59,436 nucleotides of DNA, from NCBI RefSeq assembly GCF_001667265.1, contig NZ_LZHW01000066.1:1-59436 (forward strand), in the 5' to 3' direction. This DNA is from Mycobacterium sp. ACS4331 (GTDB taxonomy: Bacteria > Actinomycetota > Actinomycetes > Mycobacteriales > Mycobacteriaceae). This document shows, piece after piece, positions 14,698 to 22,062 of the stretch. Position 1 is the first letter of the stretch; each line of letters begins with the position of its first letter. Both the position numbers and the translations under genes were made by a program. The notes beneath the pieces are model-generated. The model was not told the DNA's origin. It worked only from the letters and a program-made list of their open reading frames with translations, and did no database searches.

Positions 14698-15411
14698 GTG
14701 CAACACACCGCAACCGGACGGTCAAAACCGAACCGGCCGCGCAGCCGTCGCGGAAAGGGGGAACAGCTGCGCGCCGAAATCCTGGCGGCTGTCAACGGCC
14801 TGCTGGACGAATGGGGCAGCGACGAGAAGCTGACCATGCGTGCCGTCGCCGAACAGGTCGGGGTCGCGGCCCCCAGCATCTACCTGCATTTCGCCGACAA
14901 GTCCGAGCTGGTGTGGGCCGCGCTGGCCGACAAGTACGCCCAACTCGCCGAGCTCATGCGGGCCGCCGCCGAGGCGGCCGACGGCGGTCCGCGTGATCGC
15001 CTGCGCGCCCAGGTCCACGCGTACTGCCGCTTCGCGCTCGATCATCCCGGCCACTATCGGCTGATGTATCAGGTCCATCAACCCGCACCGGCCACCGGGA
15101 AACCGGGCCACCACCCCGCGCGTCAGGTCTCGAGGCGCCTGCGGCGGGCGCTGACCGAGTGCGCCGAAGCGGGTCACCGACTGACCCTGCCCCTGCACCA
15201 GTGCGCGCACACGCTGTGGACCGGGCTCCACGGGATGGTCTCCATCCAGCAGACCATGGCGACCGTCGGAGGCACCCCCGACGGCATCTACGCGCTCGCC
15301 GACGGCCTGGTGGACGCGCTGGTGTCTGCCGCTCGCGGCGCCGGCGAGACCATCCCGGCCTCGACTGAGATCGACCGGATCATCGCCGCTTCCGTGGTGG
15401 ACGACGAATAG
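14698..15411 (+). CDS. TetR-family regulator with WHG-type C-terminal domain
   Basis: The 237-residue regulator has a basic N-terminal arm, a helix-turn-helix ending in VAAPSIYLHFADKSELV, and a C-terminal part with LWTGLHGMVS that resembles the TetR_C_33 (WHG) domain. The GTG start has GGGAGG five bases upstream. It is divergent from the dehydrogenase-CMD fusion, which is its most likely target. A hairpin terminator follows directly. Confidence 0.85.
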   Translation: MQHTATGRSKPNRPRSRRGKGEQLRAEILAAVNGLLDEWGSDEKLTMRAVAEQVGVAAPSIYLHFADKSELVWAALADKYAQLAELMRAAAEAADGGPRDRLRAQVHAYCRFALDHPGHYRLMYQVHQPAPATGKPGHHPARQVSRRLRRALTECAEAGHRLTLPLHQCAHTLWTGLHGMVSIQQTMATVGGTPDGIYALADGLVDALVSAARGAGETIPASTEIDRIIAASVVDDE

Positions 15412-15435
15412 CCGGTGTCGCAACCCCAGGAGATC

Positions 15436-15472
15436 GAAAGACCCGGCCCCTTGTCCAGGGACCGGGCCTTTC
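15436..15472 (+). terminator. Rho-independent-like terminator after TetR gene
   Basis: A 16-base stem, GAAAGACCCGGCCCCT paired with AGGGACCGGGCCTTTC around a five-base loop, lies 25 bases after the TetR stop codon. One position is mismatched. No long T tract follows, as is usual in mycobacteria. Confidence 0.75.
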
Positions 15473-15656
15473 ATGAATCAAGTCCGCGGGCCGGCCGGGT
15501 GGTTTCCCACCGGCGCGAGTGACTGAGCCTCACCGCCCCGCACGCTTTGTTCCCACCACCCCGCGACTTCAAACCATCGCTGCGGACTTCTGCACAGCCG
15601 TGCGGTTATGTTGTCCCCGGACAAGGCAACGGACGGCGGGCGGAAGATCCAACGAC

Positions 15657-18032
15657 ATGCGAGTTGACGGACGGGACATCACCGTCACGGGCAGCCTGCT
15701 GCAACCGCTGACGAAACGCACCAACGACATCATTCGGTTGGGGCTGGCCTCCGTGTTCCTGGCGGCGGTGATCACCAGTTCGCTGATCACCCGTTATGAG
15801 TGGGTCACGCTCGAGAAATCCATCTCGGAGATCGTCGGGGTACTCACGCCGACCCAGTCCAACCTGGTCTACCTCGCGTACGGCATCGCGATCCTGGCGC
15901 TGCCGTTCGCGATCCTGATCGGACTGCTGGCGGCCAGGCAGTGGAAACTGCTCGGGGCCTACGTCGCGGCGGGCCTGACGGCCGTGTTGGCGCTGTCGAT
16001 CACCGGCAACGGCATCGCGGCCCCGAGTTGGCACTTCGACCTGTCCGACCGACTCGACACCGTGCTGTCGCAGTTTCTCGACGACCCGCGCTGGATCGCG
16101 ATGCTGGCGGCCATGCTGACGGTGTCGGGAGCGGGACTGCCGGCGCGGTGGCGCCGGTGGTGGTGGACGCTGCTTCTGGCCTTCGTACCGATCCACCTGG
16201 TGGTCAGCGCGGTGGTGCCGGCGCGGTCGCTGCTCGGTCTTGCCGTGGGGTGGTTCGTCGGCGCCCTGGTGGTGCTCGTCGTCGGGACGCCGGCACTGGA
16301 GGTTCCGCTGGACGGAGCGGTGCGCGCGATGCGCCGGCGGGGATTCGCGCCCGATGCCCTGGCCGTCATGCGCCCCGCCGGAGCCGGCCCGCTGCTGCTG
16401 TCGGCGACCTGCACCGACACCGACTCGACCGCGGTCGTCGAACTGTACGGGCCCAACCAACGCAGCGGGGGCGCACTCAGGCAGTTCTGGCGCAAGCTGC
16501 GCCTGCGCGCCAGCGAGACGCCACCGCTGCAGACCTCGATGCGTCGCGCCGTCGAACATCGCGGCCTCGTGGCGATGGCCATCGGCGATCTGGGCCTGGC
16601 CAACACCAACATGCTGTCGCTGACGGCCCTGGAGCGTGGGTGGACCATGTACGCCCACACCCCGGCCCGCGGCGAGGCTCTGCACGACGTCGCCGAGGAC
16701 ACCCCCGTCGAGCAGATCTGGCAGGCACTCTCGGTCCTGCACCACCACCAGTTCTCCCACGGGGACCTGCGCAGCCGGGAGATCACGGTCGCCGACGGAT
16801 CGGTGCTGTTCGGTGGCTTCGGCTACGCGGAGTTCGGCGCCACCGACGAACTTCTGCAGACCGACATCGCGCAGCTGCTGCTGACCACCACCGACCTCTA
16901 TGGCGCTGGGCCCGCGGTGACGGCCGCGATCGAGACCTTCGGCAAGGACATCGTCCTGACCGCGTCGCGGCGGTTGACCAAGTCCGCCATGCCGGCCCGG
17001 ATCCGTGACTGCGTCGACGACGCCGGGGTCGTGCTGGCGGCCGCGCGGGACGAGGTCAAGAAACAGACCGGCGCCGACCAGATACAGGCCGAGACCATCA
17101 CCCGGTTCACCCGGACCCAGCTCATCCAGCTCGTGCTGCTCGTCGCGCTGGTCTACGTCGCCTATCCGTTCCTGAGCACCGCCCCCACGTTCCTCTCCGA
17201 ACTGCGCAGCGCGAACTGGTGGTGGGCCCTGCTGGGCCTGACGGTCTCGGCGCTCACCTACGTCGGGGCCGCCGCCGCGCTGTGGGCGTGCGCCGACGGC
17301 CTCGTCAGCTTCCGCAACCTGACGATCATGCAGGTGGCCAACACCTTTGCGGCGACCACCACACCTGCCGGCGTCGGCGGCTTGGCGCTGTCGACACGAT
17401 TCCTGCAGAAGGGGGGACTCGGCACGGTGCGCGCCACGACGGCCGTCGCGCTCCAGCAGTCCGTCCAGGTGATCGTGCACGTGCTGCTGCTCATCGTGTT
17501 CAGCGCGGCAGCGGGCGCATCCGCCAACCTGTCCCACTTCGTGCCGTCTGCGACCGTGCTGTACCTCATCGGCGGGGTGGCGCTCGGACTTCTGGGGGCA
17601 TTCCTGTTCGTCCCGAAGCTGCGTCGCTGGCTGGGCACCGCGGTCCGGCCGAAGCTCAAGGAGGTCGCCACCGACCTCGTCGAGGTCGCCCGCGAACCCC
17701 GCCGGCTCGCCCTCATCGTGTTGGGTGCTGCGGGAACGACACTGGGTGCCGCGCTGGCGCTGTGGGCGAGCGTCGAGGCGTTCGGCGGCGATGTCTCCTT
17801 CGTCACCGTCACCGTCGTGACGATGATCGGCGGCACACTGGCTTCGGCGGCACCCACCCCCGGCGGAGTCGGCGCCGTGGAGGCCGCGCTCATCGGCGGT
17901 CTGGCGGCTTTCGGAGTGCCAGCGGCGATCGCGTTCCCGGCGGTGCTGCTCTACCGCGTGCTGACCTGCTGGCTGCCGGTGTTCGTCGGCTGGCCCATCA
18001 TGCGGTGGTTGACCAACAACGACATGATCTGA
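15657..18032 (+). CDS. Membrane protein: kinase-like domain plus flippase-like domain
   Basis: This ~791-residue protein has about six membrane segments in residues 28-213 and a soluble kinase-like region at about 240-480. A C-terminal polytopic domain follows from about 487, resembling the lysylphosphatidylglycerol synthase/AglD flippase family, with TTTPAGVGGLALSTRF and APTPGGVGAVEAAL. The kinase-like core has H-G-D at 368-370, but the metal-binding Asn is Glu374 and the DFG Asp is Gly386. The usual Lys position appears to be Glu, so this looks like a pseudokinase. The ATG at 15657 is preferred because a -10-like TTATGT lies just upstream. The lipid or glycolipid handled is unknown. Confidence 0.82.
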   Translation: MRVDGRDITVTGSLLQPLTKRTNDIIRLGLASVFLAAVITSSLITRYEWVTLEKSISEIVGVLTPTQSNLVYLAYGIAILALPFAILIGLLAARQWKLLGAYVAAGLTAVLALSITGNGIAAPSWHFDLSDRLDTVLSQFLDDPRWIAMLAAMLTVSGAGLPARWRRWWWTLLLAFVPIHLVVSAVVPARSLLGLAVGWFVGALVVLVVGTPALEVPLDGAVRAMRRRGFAPDALAVMRPAGAGPLLLSATCTDTDSTAVVELYGPNQRSGGALRQFWRKLRLRASETPPLQTSMRRAVEHRGLVAMAIGDLGLANTNMLSLTALERGWTMYAHTPARGEALHDVAEDTPVEQIWQALSVLHHHQFSHGDLRSREITVADGSVLFGGFGYAEFGATDELLQTDIAQLLLTTTDLYGAGPAVTAAIETFGKDIVLTASRRLTKSAMPARIRDCVDDAGVVLAAARDEVKKQTGADQIQAETITRFTRTQLIQLVLLVALVYVAYPFLSTAPTFLSELRSANWWWALLGLTVSALTYVGAAAALWACADGLVSFRNLTIMQVANTFAATTTPAGVGGLALSTRFLQKGGLGTVRATTAVALQQSVQVIVHVLLLIVFSAAAGASANLSHFVPSATVLYLIGGVALGLLGAFLFVPKLRRWLGTAVRPKLKEVATDLVEVAREPRRLALIVLGAAGTTLGAALALWASVEAFGGDVSFVTVTVVTMIGGTLASAAPTPGGVGAVEAALIGGLAAFGVPAAIAFPAVLLYRVLTCWLPVFVGWPIMRWLTNNDMI

Positions 18033-18035
18033 GGG

Positions 18036-18347
18036 TCAGCTCGACGGCGGCTGGGCCGGGACCTCAGGATGCTCGGCGAGCCAATCACGTTCGGCGGCAC
18101 GAACTCTACGGTGACTGAGGAACAACCACACACCGGCCCCCACCCCGAGGATGGCGGCGATCGCCACACAGACACTGCCCACCGTCGCGTGTCCGGCGGC
18201 GAAGGCGAAAAGACCCGCCACCAACGCCACGACCGCAATCGCACCGGAGATCAACCCGGGCGCGTTCGCGCCATTCTTGAATGTCTCACCCGCGTGCGGG
18301 CGGGTGGTGCGCACATGGTCGACGGGATCTGGATAACTTTCACCCAT
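18036..18347 (-). CDS. Small membrane protein, UsfY-like
   Basis: The 103-residue protein has an N-terminal DPVDHVRTTRPHAGE motif, two membrane segments (about residues 30-50 and 56-76) and a basic-acidic C-terminus. The N-terminal motif matches my memory of proteins annotated UsfY, encoded upstream of sigF in mycobacteria. Its function is not known. GAGGAGG precedes the ATG. It lies nine bases after the flavodoxin-fold gene and is probably co-transcribed from the SigF-like promoter there. It is convergent with the flippase-like gene, three bases apart. Confidence 0.65.
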   Translation of the reverse strand: MGESYPDPVDHVRTTRPHAGETFKNGANAPGLISGAIAVVALVAGLFAFAAGHATVGSVCVAIAAILGVGAGVWLFLSHRRVRAAERDWLAEHPEVPAQPPSS

Positions 18348-18356
18348 GATTCCTCC

Positions 18357-18980
18357 TCAGCGGTAGGGCGGATACGGCGCCGATTTCAGCTGGCGGGCCA
18401 GATGCGCGGCATTACGGGCCGCGGCGGCGGTGGCGGAGGCGACCGACTCGGGGACCTGCTCGAGTTCCCTGTAGTCCGTTGACTCCATCGCAGGCCCGTT
18501 CCAGTAGGTGCACCCCTGTGCGGGGATGCTGTACCCCACGTCGTTGAGCGCCTGGAACACATCGGCGACAACCTTGTGCGCACCGTCCTCGTTGCCCACG
18601 ACACTGACAATCGCAACCTTTCCCGCCAACGCCGGGCGCCCCTCGTCGTCGGCGTTGGACAGTTCTGCGTCGAGACGTTCCAGCACCCGCTGGGCCACGC
18701 TGGACGGGTGCCCCAACCAGACCGGAGTACTGAGCACGAGGATGTCCGATTCCAGCACCTGGGAACGGATTTGGGGCCACTGATCGTCACCGCCCATATC
18801 GGTCTCCACCCCTGGTGAGATGGTGTAGTCCACGCATCGGATCGTCTGGCAGGCGACGTTGCGGGTCTCGAGCGTCTCAAAGACGTGCTCGGCAATGAGT
18901 TGACTGCTCGAGGCGTCTGGCCCGGGTTTCAACGTGCAGACCAGCGCGACGGCCCGCAGGGGTGGGGAATTGACCGGCAT
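18357..18980 (-). CDS. Flavodoxin-fold NAD(P)H/FMN reductase-like protein
   Basis: The 207-residue protein begins with a beta strand followed by GPDASSSQLIAEHVFETL, which fits the FMN phosphate loop of the NADPH-dependent FMN reductase family. It also has LSTPVWLGHPSSVAQRVLERLD, the flavin-contact segment of that fold. It probably reduces quinones or other acceptors during stress. A SigF-type promoter ends about ten bases before its ATG, so the transcript may have a very short leader. It is followed by the UsfY-like gene. Confidence 0.8.
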   Translation of the reverse strand: MPVNSPPLRAVALVCTLKPGPDASSSQLIAEHVFETLETRNVACQTIRCVDYTISPGVETDMGGDDQWPQIRSQVLESDILVLSTPVWLGHPSSVAQRVLERLDAELSNADDEGRPALAGKVAIVSVVGNEDGAHKVVADVFQALNDVGYSIPAQGCTYWNGPAMESTDYRELEQVPESVASATAAAARNAAHLARQLKSAPYPPYR

Positions 18981-18990
18981 CGGAGTTGCC

Positions 18991-19016
18991 TACCCGTGGG
19001 GTCAGGCCACCAAACC
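18991..19016 (-). promoter_or_regulatory. SigF-type promoter for flavodoxin-fold gene
   Basis: Read on the minus strand, GGTTT (19012-19016) and GGGTA (18991-18995) are separated by 16 bases. This matches the mycobacterial SigF consensus of GTTT, 15-17 bases, GGGTA. The -10 lies about ten bases before the start codon of the downstream gene. Confidence 0.7.
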
Positions 19017-19031
19017 GACCCCGCCCGCACG

Positions 19032-19715
19032 TCATGCACTCGTGTCATGATGGGCGTCGGCGACAGGCTTGGACTCCGCGGATCCGCGTTGGCGCAGGAA
19101 GATCGAGAATCCGACGATGGCGGCCACGGCGATGAACTCACTCTGCCAGTTCTGCATCGATTCGAACCAGAACTGCGACGTTGTCAGATACCGCCACACC
19201 GAGATCGCGGCCTGCCCATGGTCGAGCCGCTCCGCGTTGTACGCGGACGCACCGCCGACCGCGTGCAGGCCCCACGAGGCGAAGAACAACACGAAGAATG
19301 CTGAGGCGAGGGAGTTTTCGTAGGCGCTGAGCACCCAGCCACCCCGGCGCACCGGCCACGGCGTGGAGGGCGTCAGGCGTGCCGCGCGCGGGTCGGCGTC
19401 CTGCGGTGCATCGCGGCCCACCGGTTTGGACTCCGACGAACCCCTCTGGTACAGAAAGGCCGTGAGCACGACGTACATGCCCATCTGGAGGAACTCGGAC
19501 TCCCAGTTCTCAAAGGTGGCCTCGACGAAATCGCCTGTGCGCACATAGTCGAATATCGATACGGAGGCACCGCCGTGCTGCTGCTGATGTTCGTCGTAGG
19601 TCGCGTGACCGGCGATCACCATGCCGCCGAAGAACACCGTGAACAGCAGCAGGCACGCGATCAGCAGACCATTGTCGTACAACCGCGTGGACAGGGGCCC
19701 ACGCCGACGGCTCAT
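19032..19715 (-). CDS. DUF6766-like membrane protein with internal duplication
   Basis: This 227-residue protein consists of two similar halves. Each has a membrane segment, a polar stretch, a W(E/Q)SEF motif, a second membrane segment and the ending QRGS(S/A)ESKPV. The halves cover about residues 12-98 and 130-219, giving four membrane segments in all. It resembles the DUF6766 family, whose function is unknown. It starts five bases after the stop of the small SAP-like gene, so both are probably driven by the SigF-like promoter upstream of that gene. Confidence 0.75.
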   Translation of the reverse strand: MSRRRGPLSTRLYDNGLLIACLLLFTVFFGGMVIAGHATYDEHQQQHGGASVSIFDYVRTGDFVEATFENWESEFLQMGMYVVLTAFLYQRGSSESKPVGRDAPQDADPRAARLTPSTPWPVRRGGWVLSAYENSLASAFFVLFFASWGLHAVGGASAYNAERLDHGQAAISVWRYLTTSQFWFESMQNWQSEFIAVAAIVGFSIFLRQRGSAESKPVADAHHDTSA

Positions 19716-19720
19716 TGTCG

Positions 19721-19978
19721 TCAGTGGTTACGAAGCTTGTCCACCAGCTTGCTCTTGGTCAGTCCCGAGTATCCGGACATGCCCAATTCTCTGGCTCGCT
19801 TCTTCAGTTCCGGCACAGTCCAGTCGTCGTAGGAACCGGCTTTGCCGCCCTTGCGGCCGACGGAGGACTTGCCGCGGGCCGCGGCGGCGTTCGAGATGCG
19901 CGCGGACTTCTCCTTCGAGTTGCCCTGCTTTCGCAGATCCTCGTACAACTTCTCGTTCTTGATCGATGCGTTCGGCAT
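19721..19978 (-). CDS. Small SAP/Rho-N-like nucleic-acid-binding protein
   Basis: The 85-residue protein is strongly basic. Residues about 20-50 are rich in Lys, Ser and Gly, and residues about 52-85 (DWTVPELKKRARELGMSGYSGLTKSKLVDKL) form a two-helix SAP/Rho termination factor N-terminal-like motif. Such small proteins are commonly stress-induced and may bind DNA or RNA. The ATG at 19978 is chosen because GGAGG lies eight bases upstream; a GTG at 19987 would overlap that site. A SigF-like promoter sits at 20021-20047. Confidence 0.75.
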   Translation of the reverse strand: MPNASIKNEKLYEDLRKQGNSKEKSARISNAAAARGKSSVGRKGGKAGSYDDWTVPELKKRARELGMSGYSGLTKSKLVDKLRNH

Positions 19979-20020
19979 CGCCGTCACCTCCAGATCATCA
20001 TCAGGTGCCTGTGAGAGTGG

Positions 20021-20047
20021 ATGCCCAGCGGCAGGCCCGGCGAAACC
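20021..20047 (-). promoter_or_regulatory. SigF-type promoter for SAP-like and DUF6766-like genes
   Basis: On the minus strand GGTTT (20043-20047) is followed after 16 bases by GGGCAT (20021-20026). This fits the SigF pattern with one change from GGGTAT in the -10. The start codon is 42 bases downstream. Confidence 0.55.
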
Positions 20048-20063
20048 GCCCTATGGCGACGCA

Positions 20064-20100
20064 GTGATGCCCGGCGTCGCCACGCGGCGCCGGGCATCAC
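20064..20100. terminator. Strong hairpin downstream of CsbD-like gene
   Basis: Two 17-base arms, GTGATGCCCGGCGTCGC and its near-perfect complement, enclose a three-base loop. It lies 20 bases after the minus-strand CsbD-like gene and upstream of the next SigF-like promoter, so it probably ends the CsbD transcript. Confidence 0.7.
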
Positions 20101-20120
20101 TGCAGACATCGCTGCAGACG

Positions 20121-20363
20121 TCAGGAGTCCTGTTCGGCGCGCTGCCGAGCCTCGTTGGTCTTGGCGGCCGCGCGTGCGCTCTCGGCCTCAGCCTCCTTCT
20201 GGGCGGCCTCGCGCTGTGCATCGGCCTTGTCCTGCTGGGCTTGGCCCTCACGCTGCAGGTCGTCGCGGCCGGCGACGGCCCCCACGACCTCCTTGGCCTT
20301 CCCCTTCACGCCCTCGACAACGCCCTTGACGGCTTCGGCGGGCCCGCTGTTCCGGTCTGCCAT
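20121..20363 (-). CDS. CsbD-like stress protein (paralogue 1)
   Basis: The 80-residue hydrophilic protein begins MADRNSGP and contains EAVKGVVEGVKGKAKEVVG, followed by a long charged Ala/Gln/Glu helix. This matches the CsbD-like family, small general-stress proteins of unknown mechanism. GGGAG lies upstream of the ATG at 20363 and a SigF-type promoter at 20423-20449. A second copy, about 70 percent identical by eye, is at 21320-21556 on the other strand. Confidence 0.82.
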   Translation of the reverse strand: MADRNSGPAEAVKGVVEGVKGKAKEVVGAVAGRDDLQREGQAQQDKADAQREAAQKEAEAESARAAAKTNEARQRAEQDS

Positions 20364-20422
20364 GGCATCTCCCTCATTCGGCCGGTTTCTCTCGCCCGCT
20401 GGCAGCGGGCGTCCCACGCAGG

Positions 20423-20449
20423 CTGCCCACCCGCGCCGAGGATCAAACC
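20423..20449 (-). promoter_or_regulatory. SigF-type promoter for CsbD-like gene
   Basis: On the minus strand GGTTT (20445-20449), 16 bases and GGGCAG (20423-20428) form a SigF-like promoter with the same spacing as the two neighbouring examples. The -10 differs from consensus at two positions. Confidence 0.5.
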
Positions 20450-20488
20450 TGCCCAGTCACCCAGTGGCACTGCGGGACTGGGCGGGCG

Positions 20489-20524
20489 ACGGGTCGGCCG
20501 GGTCCGATGGCGCGACCGACCCGT
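20489..20524. terminator. Hairpin after haem-binding-like gene
   Basis: ACGGGTCGG (20489-20497) pairs with CCGACCCGT (20516-20524) just beyond the stop codon of the minus-strand haemophore-like gene at 20541. It may end that transcript before the CsbD promoter. Confidence 0.5.
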
Positions 20525-20540
20525 TCCGCCGTCAGGCTGG

Positions 20541-20945
20541 TCAGCCCGCCATGAACTCGGAGTAGGCCGACGCCAGCTCCGGCGGAAGAACCGTCACGTT
20601 GCACTGCCGCTGCGTCTCCCCGATCGGCGCGAGAATGCCACGCAGGTCGTGGTATTCGCCGGGGTTCGACGTGAAGTAGCTGCGCAGATTCTGCGAGGCC
20701 GCGGCGCGCGGTTGGTTGTATGCCGCCGTCACCGCCTGGTTGGCACCGGGATGGGCGTTCAGGTAAGCCTGTGCGGATCCGGTCACCGAACTCACGGTTC
20801 CCGCAATGCCGGCGGGACTGCAGTCGGGCGCAGCGACCGCTGCAGGAGCAGCGACGGTGGCGGCGACGGCTCCCCCGAGCACACAGCCTGCCGCGATGCC
20901 GACGACCCGGCGACGCGTGGTGACACCATGGGATTTCATCATCAT
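20541..20945 (-). CDS. Exported haem-binding-like (haemophore) protein
   Basis: The ~134-residue protein has an export signal: a basic TTRRR segment, a hydrophobic stretch and an AVAA-type cleavage region before PDCSPAG. The RRR could allow Tat export. The mature part has two cysteines and the helical pattern AYLNAHPGANQAVTAAYNQP, typical of mycobacterial haemophore-type proteins related to Rv0203. It may bind haem outside the membrane. Three consecutive ATG codons follow GAGAAGAG, so the start may be 20945, 20942 or 20939. Confidence 0.7.
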   Translation of the reverse strand: MMMKSHGVTTRRRVVGIAAGCVLGGAVAATVAAPAAVAAPDCSPAGIAGTVSSVTGSAQAYLNAHPGANQAVTAAYNQPRAAASQNLRSYFTSNPGEYHDLRGILAPIGETQRQCNVTVLPPELASAYSEFMAG

Positions 20946-21133
20946 CTCTTCTCTCACATGTGTTGCGGTACTTCTTGTCCCCCGTCCTGAAAACCAAAGT
21001 ACGCAAGCGATTTCGGATGATTTCGATCCGCGATTTCGCGCAGAGCCGAAACGGCCGGACGTTACAGGGACAGGAGGTGACATGAGCCTCAATCAGCGTC
21101 AGATAGTTGAGAATCCGGCCAGATCCCGGCCGT

Positions 21134-21265
21134 CCCTTTAGAAAAGTCGTTGAGCTCTTAGATGATCGTGATCTCCGACGTCATGAAGCCGTCATCGATG
21201 CTGTCGGCTCTCTCACACCCACGAAGACGGTTTGGCGGCGCGCGGTCCGGGAACCCGACTCAGGG
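21134..21265 (+). pseudogene. Relic of IS3-type transposase OrfA (helix-turn-helix part)
   Basis: One frame encodes FRKVVELLDDRD, then HEAVIDAVGSL and TVWRRAVREPDSG. This follows the order and spacing of IS3-family OrfA proteins (a run like AVRLLLDHRDEY, a HAAI-VA segment, then ETLRKWVRQAEVDAG). No intact start, OrfB or terminal repeats are seen, so it is a decayed fragment. The SigF-like promoter of the second CsbD gene lies inside it. The identification is by eye only. Confidence 0.5.
21229..21254 (+). promoter_or_regulatory. SigF-type promoter for second CsbD-like gene
   Basis: GGTTT (21229-21233), 15 bases and GGGAAC (21249-21254) match the SigF consensus with a GGGWAY -10. The start codon lies 66 bases further on. 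The element is within the transposase-like relic. Confidence 0.55.
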
Positions 21266-21319
21266 TGGGTCAAGCAATGGCCCGCTGAAATCCATCAGAT
21301 ACAAGCGTGAGAGGACGCT

Positions 21320-21556
21320 ATGACTGAGAAGAACAGCGGTCCCGAAGAAGGCATCAAGGGCGTCGTCGAAGGCGTCAAGGGCAAGGCCAAGGAAGCCATC
21401 GGCACCGTCACAGGGCGCGATGACCTGACTGAAGAGGGCAAGGCCCAGCAGGACAAGGCCGACGCGCAGCGTGATGCCGCCCAGAAGGAGGCCGAGGCCG
21501 AGAGCGCACGCGGCGCCGCCGGCGTCGCCGAGCAACGGCAGAAGGCCAACCAGTAA
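21320..21556 (+). CDS. CsbD-like stress protein (paralogue 2)
   Basis: The 78-residue protein shares GVVEGVKGKAKE and the charged C-terminal helix (KADAQRDAAQKEAEAESAR) with the paralogue at 20121-20363. It belongs to the CsbD-like general-stress family. GAGAGG precedes the ATG. The two copies are on opposite strands, each with its own SigF-type promoter, with the haemophore-like gene between them. Confidence 0.82.
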   Translation: MTEKNSGPEEGIKGVVEGVKGKAKEAIGTVTGRDDLTEEGKAQQDKADAQRDAAQKEAEAESARGAAGVAEQRQKANQ

Positions 21557-21725
21557 CAGACCAGAGCAGTGGGGCCCGATCTCTCGTGAGGTCGGCCCAC
21601 ACCTGCGTCTCCGGGCCCAGCGCAACGGAACCGAATCGGCTTCATAACGTCCTGGCTGCTTGCAGCGCAGACCCGGGACGGCTCCTCCACCCTGGTGACC
21701 ACGGGTGCACACCCGTCCTTTCTTC

Positions 21726-21751
21726 GGTGTGAAGCGCGCGTTTCGGGGTAC
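21726..21751 (+). promoter_or_regulatory. Weak SigF-type promoter for DUF4235-like gene
   Basis: GGTGT (21726-21730), 15 bases and GGGTAC (21746-21751) fit the SigF pattern with one change in the -35. The GTG start is 38 bases downstream. Confidence 0.45.
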
Positions 21752-21789
21752 TCCCGACGCAACATCGCGCGCCGTCAAAGGGGGTTCTG

Positions 21790-22062
21790 GTGAGCCGAAC
21801 ATCGAAACTTCTCTACCTGCCGCTGTCATTGGCCACGAGTGTCGGCGGCGGCCTGCTCGCCGGCGCGCTGTTCACCCAGGTGTGGAAACGCATCGACGAC
21901 ACCCAGGAGCCTCCGCCTGACCCCAAGGATCTCAATCGCTCGGGAGCCAAGGCGCTGTCCGGCGCAGCGCTGCAGGGTTTGGTGTTCGGGCTGGTGAAGG
22001 CCGCCGTCGACCGTGCTGGTGCCCGGGGCTATCGGGCCGTCGCGAAGGAGTCTCCGGTCTGA
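21790..22062 (+). CDS. DUF4235-like small membrane protein
   Basis: The 90-residue protein has a hydrophobic segment (LPLSLATSVGGGLLAGALFTQ is its core region), a conserved VWKRIDD motif and a second weak hydrophobic stretch, as in the DUF4235 family of actinobacterial membrane proteins. The function is unknown. It begins with GTG after AAAGGGGG. Its stop codon overlaps by one base the start of a short DUF3349-like frame. Confidence 0.78.
   Translation: MSRTSKLLYLPLSLATSVGGGLLAGALFTQVWKRIDDTQEPPPDPKDLNRSGAKALSGAALQGLVFGLVKAAVDRAGARGYRAVAKESPV

Larger units (their letters stand above)
20946..21319. other. Gap between haemophore-like and second CsbD-like gene
   Basis: This 374-base gap has no intact gene. 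It contains a GGTTT motif at about 20987-20991 on the minus strand (possible -35 for the haemophore-like gene, without a good -10), and a GGAGGTGACATG start that opens only a 19-codon frame at 21081. It also holds the IS3-type relic and the SigF-type promoter listed separately. Confidence 0.55.

Noticed and set aside
15606..17537. A 643-codon open frame on the minus strand
   Set aside because: It is opposite the flippase-like gene and is rich in Arg, Gln, Gly and His with no recognisable motif. It is a GC-rich shadow of the real frame.
21081..21141. A 19-codon frame with an ideal GGAGGTGACATG start
   Set aside because: It is short, has no match to a known small protein and abuts the transposase-like relic. 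It may be a decayed gene start, but translation cannot be supported.
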